The notes under the pieces are model-generated. The model made no database searches, was not told where the DNA came from, and worked only from the letters and a program-made list of their open reading frames with translations. Below are positions 62,601 through 64,000 of a stretch of 64,000 nt of DNA, in pieces (the first letter of the stretch is position 1; every line of letters begins with the position of its first letter). This DNA is from Pteria penguin (Eukaryota; Mollusca; Bivalvia; Pterioida; Pteriidae). The stretch lies in assembly GCA_035048485.1 (NCBI GenBank), contig CM068587.1, forward strand, positions 34,085,001 to 34,149,000. The letters run 5' to 3'. The position numbers and the translations under genes were made by a program.

Positions 62601-64000
62601 TTTTTTTTTAATGTTCTTTTCTTATTTTTTGACATATAAATTTTAGGGCAGACTTCCCAGTATTAGTGACATGCATGGCTTTCTTAAGATCGCCATACCT
62701 GATGAACTACGAGACAGCATCATCTGGAAAACTCTTCCTGTGCGACCAAACATGACCACCAAAGATGTGTGTAAGTGTTAAAACGCCATTGCAGAAAACC
62801 ATATCATGATACTGAAGTTCTGAGAGTTTTTATGCCTCCGGATCAGTAGAAAAGGGGCATATTGTTTTCCCCTGTCTGTATGCCTGTTTGTCTGTTTGTT
62901 TGTCTGTCTGCCTGTTTGTCTGTTGTCAACTTTAACCTAGGTTGGCCATTACTTTTGAATCGTTAGGGATAGAGTCTACATATTTCACATGCGTACTCAA
63001 CTAATGAAGCCCTTTTGGCATGTGGTTTCCTTGTCCTGTGTGTCTGTTTGTCTGTCTGTTTGTTTGTCTGTCTGTCTGTCTGTTTGTTTGTTTTTCTGCT
63101 GTTAACTTTAACCTTGGCCATAATTTTTGAACCGTGAGGGATAGAGACTTCATATTTCACATGCGTACTCAGCTAATGAAGCCCTTACAAATGACAACAA
63201 GGTTGATGACCTTTTGACTTTGACAATGACCTTCACACTTAAAATAACTTTTTGGACTTTGTTGCCACCAGAGGCATTATTGTTTCACAAACACAGCTTG
63301 TTTGAAAGTCTATGTTTACTATTTAACGAATATTGACTTCTCCATTAGTTTGAATGTTAAAAAGCGTTTGAAGATTTTCCCTTAGTATTGGATTTGAATA
63401 CTTTTTGACAAATTTTATGTAAAAATGGACACAAATTCAATTATCCCCCTTTTTGAGAAATAATATTTTTATTCATGCAACGTTGATTATGATATTTTGT
63501 ATATTTTCATATTTGACATTAAAAGTTTAGCAACACTTGTATACTTCGATATGAATTTCCAAGGTATTCAGTTTTTTTATGTACGAATATTATAATTTCA
63601 GATTTTGCAGATGTAAATTTAACATAGATTTTTTTTTTCATTTAGGTTCAATGATTGCCCATAAGTTCAAGATTACCAATCCCCAGGATTATGGCCTCTA
63701 TTTACTGGTTAAAGGAGAAGGTAAGTTGAGCCATAAGTAAGATACCAATACAATGCACTATAAGATGAAATGTATGGTTAAGATTTTACTTACCACTGCA
63801 CCAAGTCTGCCCTCAGGCATGCTTGGACCTAGAACTAGTATAGTATGGTAACCAGAATGAAACCATTTTAATAACTAAGATTACAGCTCATATGTAAAGC
63901 AAGTATGAAATATTTATTTACCCTGCTAATGTCTGGTTATATTATTACAGAGTCTCGTTTGCGAGATATGGATTGCCCTCAGTTAATCAAGGTGGATCAT
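31284..64000 (+). CDS. RIN: RIN-family protein (Ras and Rab interactor 2/3-like, sprint orthologue), 17 exons, 3' end outside window
   Basis: Seen: exons 31284-31385, 40261-40364, 49869-50019, 50751-50912, 51140-51416, 52127-54430, 55312-55384, 57037-57139, 57391-57480, 57919-58034, 58642-58717, 59484-59615, 61234-61285, 61973-62172, 62647-62770, 63646-63720 and 63951 to the edge. All junctions are GT/AG with matching phases, giving 1,397 codons with no stop. Domains: SH2 about residues 150-248 (W153; beta-B arginine R178 in FIIRES); serine-rich low-complexity middle about 260-1040; RIN-homology plus VPS9 about 1050-1310, with GADDFLP (1245-1251) and the GEGGYYLTS stretch; start of an RA domain from about 1325. 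Known of the family: RIN proteins are Rab5 guanine-nucleotide exchange factors that also bind Ras-GTP and act at early endosomes downstream of receptor tyrosine kinases. The key SH2 arginine and the acidic pair and tyrosines of VPS9 are present, so an active GEF is inferred. The symbol is at family level: vertebrate RIN1/2/3 are paralogues and this is probably the single invertebrate orthologue. The middle is longer than I expect in the vertebrate proteins. Exon 1 is the least certain part. Confidence 0.9.
31946..31997. mobile_element. 52-bp perfect palindrome (CCGCAAGTAGTGGCCC family)
   Basis: AGCCGCAAGTAGTGGCCCTA TATGAA is followed directly by its exact reverse complement. The sequence ATATTCCCC occurs on both sides (31930-31938 and 31999-32007), as if a roughly 60-base insert made a 9-bp target duplication. 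The arm matches that of the foldback at 6205-6278. Confidence 0.9.
34669..35137 (+). mobile_element. MITE with AGTCAAACCTGC ends, with a second repeat nested inside
   Basis: Left end AGTCAAACCTGC and right end GCAGGTTTCACTG are inverted repeats; next to the right end is CTTAATAGAGTTGACCGTTA, a phrase typical of animal MITEs with such ends. The middle (about 34795-35075), with ACAGATGGACAGACAGACGG and CTATGGGGGACCAA, looks like a separate mollusc-type insertion. Confidence 0.65.
37750..37874 (+). mobile_element. MetaSINE-like fragment, internally deleted
   Basis: B box GGGTTCGATTCCC followed by GATACCTCCTGCTTTCATGT, CGCGATATAACTGG and TTGTTGAAAGCGACC. The A-box part is shortened and about 15 bases after the B box are missing compared with 26164-26332. 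Confidence 0.8.
38570..38613. repeat. (TA)n microsatellite in RIN intron 1
   Basis: Pure AT dinucleotide tract. Confidence 0.95.
40261..40364 (+). CDS. RIN: RIN exon 2
   Basis: Acceptor GATTACAG|ATG and donor TTGGG|GTAAGT. It encodes MLNNIASDLDLLLNDLCHIY and then about 14 more residues. The NNIASDLDLLLNDL stretch resembles the short N-terminal helix of vertebrate RIN2 that precedes its SH2 domain (family knowledge, from memory). Two bases are left over and are completed by the first base of exon 3. Flanking introns are 8.9 kb and 9.5 kb, typical of 5' introns. Confidence 0.75.
40817..41640. repeat. 27-bp minisatellite in RIN intron 2
   Basis: About 30 diverged units of the type GCAGGTACACTGGCAGACCT TCCTAGG. 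Cleanest between 41398 and 41560. Because 27 is divisible by three, frames over the array read as nine-residue repeats (AGTLADLSR-like), but the frame breaks several times and there is no start, stop or splice context for an exon. Confidence 0.92.
42263..42385 (+). mobile_element. MetaSINE-like copy lacking its B box
   Basis: Starts GGACAGGCTTGGTGCAGTGG, jumps from AAGCGATCC to GGTTGCGCCACTATG (about 40 bases including the B box missing), then follows the element: AAGAGGTTGGTAACCTCCTG, CATGTCGCGATATAACTG and GAAAGCGACGTAAAACACC. Without the B box it could not be transcribed by Pol III. Confidence 0.85.
46143..46303. mobile_element. Foldback MITE-like element in RIN intron 2
   Basis: Ends AGAGTTATTTCCCATATG and CATGTGGGAAATAACTCT are inverted repeats. 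The similarity continues inward (CAGG.ATCTGA.GTC and ATTGTGACGTC on one strand against GACGTCACAAT on the other), so each arm is about 50 bases. TA lies just outside the left end. Confidence 0.8.
46325..46615 (+). mobile_element. tRNA-derived SINE (family B), diverged
   Basis: B box GGGTTCGAATCCCC, then GTCCTGTCTTTAGGATTAGA, GGTAGACGTGGCACGTTAAAG, an 11-base duplication CTGACCTCTTA, and GGTCCGTTACATAGGTGTAC. The tail is degenerate. It lies directly beside the foldback element. Confidence 0.8.
49869..50019 (+). CDS. RIN: RIN exon 3
   Basis: Acceptor CTTTTCTTTTAAG|G and donor GACAAG|GTATTT. It encodes a serine/acidic stretch containing YSDSSPGFGEDSAFG, comparable in position to the acidic, tyrosine-containing stretch before the SH2 domain in vertebrate RINs. 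The AAG at 49870-49872 offers an alternative acceptor four bases downstream, but only the 49868 acceptor matches the phase of exon 2. The reading frame stays open about 150 bases past the donor, so retention of the start of the intron would add an unrelated tail. Confidence 0.85.
50020..50750 (+). other. RIN intron 3 with a 48-bp tandem duplication
   Basis: The unit GACTCTTTACTCAATGTTTG... occurs at 50325-50372 and 50373-50420 with one difference. No other feature. Confidence 0.85.
50751..50912 (+). CDS. RIN: RIN exon 4: N-terminal half of SH2 domain
   Basis: Acceptor TTTTATTGCAG and donor CCAGGG|GTAAAA; 54 codons, phase 0 on both sides. It holds the start of the SH2 domain: a tryptophan (residue 153) in HSIWYLPKIGRSGAVHLLKD, followed by EPG, which joins exon 5 to make the GTFIIRES strand. 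The position of the intron just before the SH2 arginine strand is clear. Confidence 0.92.
51140..51416 (+). CDS. RIN: RIN exon 5: core of SH2 domain
   Basis: Acceptor CTTTTTGTAG and donor GGACAAG|GTAACG. It carries FIIRES with the phosphotyrosine-binding arginine R178, then HYLIQ, the GYRVQGSLHDFKALPDLIVYY stretch and the SH2 end LPCRLVLPPTI (residue about 248). All landmarks of an SH2 fold are present, so phosphotyrosine binding is plausible. One base is left over and completes an aspartate codon with exon 6. Confidence 0.95.
51514..51765 (-). mobile_element. tRNA-derived SINE (family B) in RIN intron 5
   Basis: Minus-strand copy: tail TGATTGATTATTG, complement of the body (TATGCCTTTGCAATGAACC, AAGCAGTGAGGGACATGGGA, TTACTGTCTCGTCC), and a decayed head ending near CCACTGGCTACATCAGC. 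It lacks about 25 bases of the body (GGCACGTAAAAG segment). Confidence 0.82.
52127..54430 (+). CDS. RIN: RIN exon 6: large exon for the disordered central region
   Basis: A single 2,304-base exon (acceptor GCTTCAG|AT; donor CTTCCAG|GTATGA) coding about residues 266-1033. It is rich in Ser, Thr, Asn, Lys and Pro with no recognised domain, as in the proline/serine-rich linker of other RINs. Visible short motifs: two YxxP sites (Y500 in PVYSKP, Y633 in PVYAEP), a basic serine site LRRRSAPS (S656) of 14-3-3 mode-1 style, LRRTQSA, a CEKC pair in VCEKCQARR, and proline stretches such as LPPPMD and VPSFPLSLP that could bind SH3 domains. Those functions are inference. The long open frame in AT-rich DNA is itself strong evidence of coding. 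Confidence 0.95.
55312..55384 (+). CDS. RIN: RIN exon 7
   Basis: Acceptor TTTCTTTTAG|CTCAG and donor CTGCAG|GTAAAT. 73 bases encode AQKGFLQNKLKSTHP and the SKIEEYIC stretch that leads into the RIN-homology region. Phase 1 entry and phase 2 exit fit exons 6 and 8. Confidence 0.88.
55736..56830 (+). mobile_element. Mollusc-type repeat with GCTCACCTGA ends, in RIN intron 7
   Basis: Begins ATTTAGCTCACCTGAGCC and ends TCAGGTGAGCAATATAGGCC CACTTGGGCCTCTCGG; GCTCACCTGA and TCAGGTGAGC are inverted. Internally two related segments recur (GTAGGTGGCGCCACTGCAG and GTACGTGGCGCCACGACAAG, each followed by AAAAGTAGGTCACAGA). I recall this type as common in bivalve genomes, but no search was possible. Its frames have no recognised protein. 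Confidence 0.7.
57037..57139 (+). CDS. RIN: RIN exon 8: start of RIN-homology region
   Basis: Acceptor GATCTACAG|AC and donor AGAAAT|GTGAGT. Encodes LSRDHSTTFGSTIENFIQCT and on to HHVTRN, matching the segment before VRQFM in RIN proteins. Intron 7 before it (1.65 kb) holds a full-length mollusc-type repeat. Confidence 0.92.
57391..57480 (+). CDS. RIN: RIN exon 9: RIN-homology region
   Basis: Acceptor CTTATTTCAG|GTC and donor ACCAAG|GTAAAA; exactly 30 codons, phase 0 both ends. Encodes VRQFMTGIRNYLVKHGEGEL and EDIIERERTK. The VRQFM..(I/M)..YL pattern is characteristic of the helical bundle preceding VPS9 in RIN proteins. Confidence 0.93.
57919..58034 (+). CDS. RIN: RIN exon 10: helical part before VPS9
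   Basis: Acceptor GTTATTTCAG|TTG and donor ACCAA|GTAAGT. Encodes DAIIERALHTCVLRPLKHHI and then YNLFVDEYT. The LH.CVL.PLK..IY signature is strongly conserved in RIN/VPS9 proteins. Confidence 0.95.
58642..58717 (+). CDS. RIN: RIN exon 11
   Basis: Acceptor TTTTTGCAG|A and donor CTCAGG|GTAAGA; 76 bases. Encodes KNGSLSTLSMNMKYARTKS and AEDIGLR, the linker between the two helical segments of the RIN GEF module (family position). Confidence 0.9.
59484..59615 (+). CDS. RIN: RIN exon 12: entry of VPS9 domain
   Basis: Acceptor TGTTTTACAG|CCA and donor AAATGT|GTAAGT; 44 codons in phase 0. Encodes PELSPPEGAMMELIKLHLAK, MQKSFSPLKKLENLLCATSC and IYKC. The SP.KKL..LL pattern is the usual start of the VPS9 core. 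Confidence 0.94.
59690..60215 (+). repeat. Degenerate repeats in RIN intron 12
   Basis: 59825-59880 (GCACATAAAAGATCTATCAC) looks like a strongly decayed family-B SINE body. From 59951, TAGTCCCCCACTGGTAATAC and CATCTGTCTGTCTGTCTGAG, with TGAAATTTGGCATGTACC, resemble another dispersed mollusc-type repeat. Boundaries are not clear. Confidence 0.45.
61234..61285 (+). CDS. RIN: RIN exon 13: short VPS9 exon
   Basis: Only 52 bases. Acceptor CTTTCATAG|GTC, donor GATG|GTAAGA. Encodes VSEGGQKKTGQFSMGAD; its last base joins exon 14 to give the GADDFLP motif. A copy of a tRNA-derived SINE lies in the intron immediately after it. Confidence 0.92.
61408..61625 (+). mobile_element. tRNA-derived SINE (family B) in RIN intron 13
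   Basis: A-box part GGCTCAGTGGATGAGAT, a mutated B box GGGTTAATTTCC, then CACTGTCTTTTAGATGAG, AGGTCCAGTGTCACGGTAAG, TAAGATCCCTCATTGCTTAGG and GCAATGCATCAGGCAGATGCC. The tail after 61625 is lost. Confidence 0.85.
61973..62172 (+). CDS. RIN: RIN exon 14: VPS9 catalytic core
   Basis: Acceptor AATATTACAG|AT, donor CCACAT|GTAAGT. Encodes DFLPMLIYVLVHCGVVSVEI, then EADYMWGLIQPSVL and SGEGGYYLTSLSSAVLVLKNF. The DDFLP acidic pair and the YYLTS tyrosines correspond to the conserved aspartate and tyrosine needed for Rab5 nucleotide exchange in VPS9 proteins (family knowledge), so catalytic activity is expected. Confidence 0.97.
62647..62770 (+). CDS. RIN: RIN exon 15: start of Ras-association domain
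   Basis: Acceptor AATTTTAG|GGC, donor GTGT|GTAAGT. Encodes GRLPSISDMHGFLKIAIPDE, then RDSIIWKTLPVRPNMTTKDV. The strand FLKIAIPDE followed by KTLPVRPNMTTKDV fits the beginning of an RA (ubiquitin-like) domain as in RIN1-3. Confidence 0.92.
62830..63302 (+). repeat. Dispersed mollusc-type repeat with (TGTC)n tracts, in RIN intron 15
   Basis: CTGTTTGTCTG-rich tracts at 62870-62922 and 63035-63090 are each followed by a copy of the same segment: AACTTTAACCT, AGGGATAGAGTCTACATATT, TCACATGCGTACTCA and CTAATGAAGCCCTT (to about 63013 and 63187). It ends GAGGCATTATTGTTTCACAA ACACAGCTTG. Confidence 0.7.
63646..63720 (+). CDS. RIN: RIN exon 16: Ras-association domain, middle
   Basis: Acceptor TTTCATTTAG|GT, donor GAGAAG|GTAAGT. 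Encodes CSMIAHKFKITNPQDYGLYL and LVKGE. The pattern ..A.KF.I..P.DYGL(Y/F) is typical of RA domains. Phase 1 at both junctions. Confidence 0.93.
63951..64000 (+). CDS. RIN: RIN exon 17 (partial, cut by the window edge)
   Basis: Acceptor ATTATTACAG|AG. Encodes ESRLRDMDCPQLIKVDH and is still open at the end of the window, so the RA domain and the C-terminus lie further right. No stop codon or polyadenylation signal of the gene is in view. Confidence 0.9.

Overview
The window is eukaryotic genomic DNA, AT-rich, with spliced genes (GT/AG introns) and dense short repeats. The repeat families point to a mollusc and most likely a bivalve: tRNA-derived SINEs of two families (one with a MetaSINE/RUDI-like 3' domain), MITEs with GTGGCGGAT ends, and a 'TTTAGCTCACCTGAGC...GGCCC' type element. 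The species cannot be told from the sequence alone.

Layout. About 1-31.2 kb holds no gene I can support. It contains microsatellites (TA, TG, AAT, GAT, TCTA/GATA), long G or C runs, MITEs, SINE copies on both strands, and a 3-kb block of two adjacent tandem arrays at 14.4-17.4 kb: a 55-bp unit carrying a small hairpin, then exactly nine copies of a 128-bp unit. About 31.2-64 kb is a single plus-strand gene running off the right edge. It encodes a RIN-family protein (Ras and Rab interactor; orthologue group of Drosophila sprint). I could join 17 coding exons with compatible phases into 1,397 codons without a stop.

The predicted protein has a short N-terminal region, an SH2 domain (about residues 150-248), a serine-rich, probably disordered middle encoded mostly by one 2.3-kb exon, a RIN-homology/VPS9 Rab5-GEF module (about 1050-1310) and the start of a Ras-association domain (about 1325 onward, cut by the window end). 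By family knowledge such proteins couple tyrosine-kinase and Ras signals to Rab5 activation on early endosomes. Introns 1 and 2 are long (8.9 and 9.5 kb). Intron 2 contains a 27-bp minisatellite just after exon 2, and several later introns carry SINEs or mollusc-type repeats.

I did not find a clear undescribed multi-gene system. The more unusual signals are structural: the hairpin-bearing 55-bp array with local 110-bp dimers, the exact 9 x 128-bp array, a 52-bp perfect palindrome flanked by a 9-bp direct repeat and related to a second foldback 25 kb away, a SINE with five tandem tRNA-like heads, and two reciprocal nestings of SINE and MITE.
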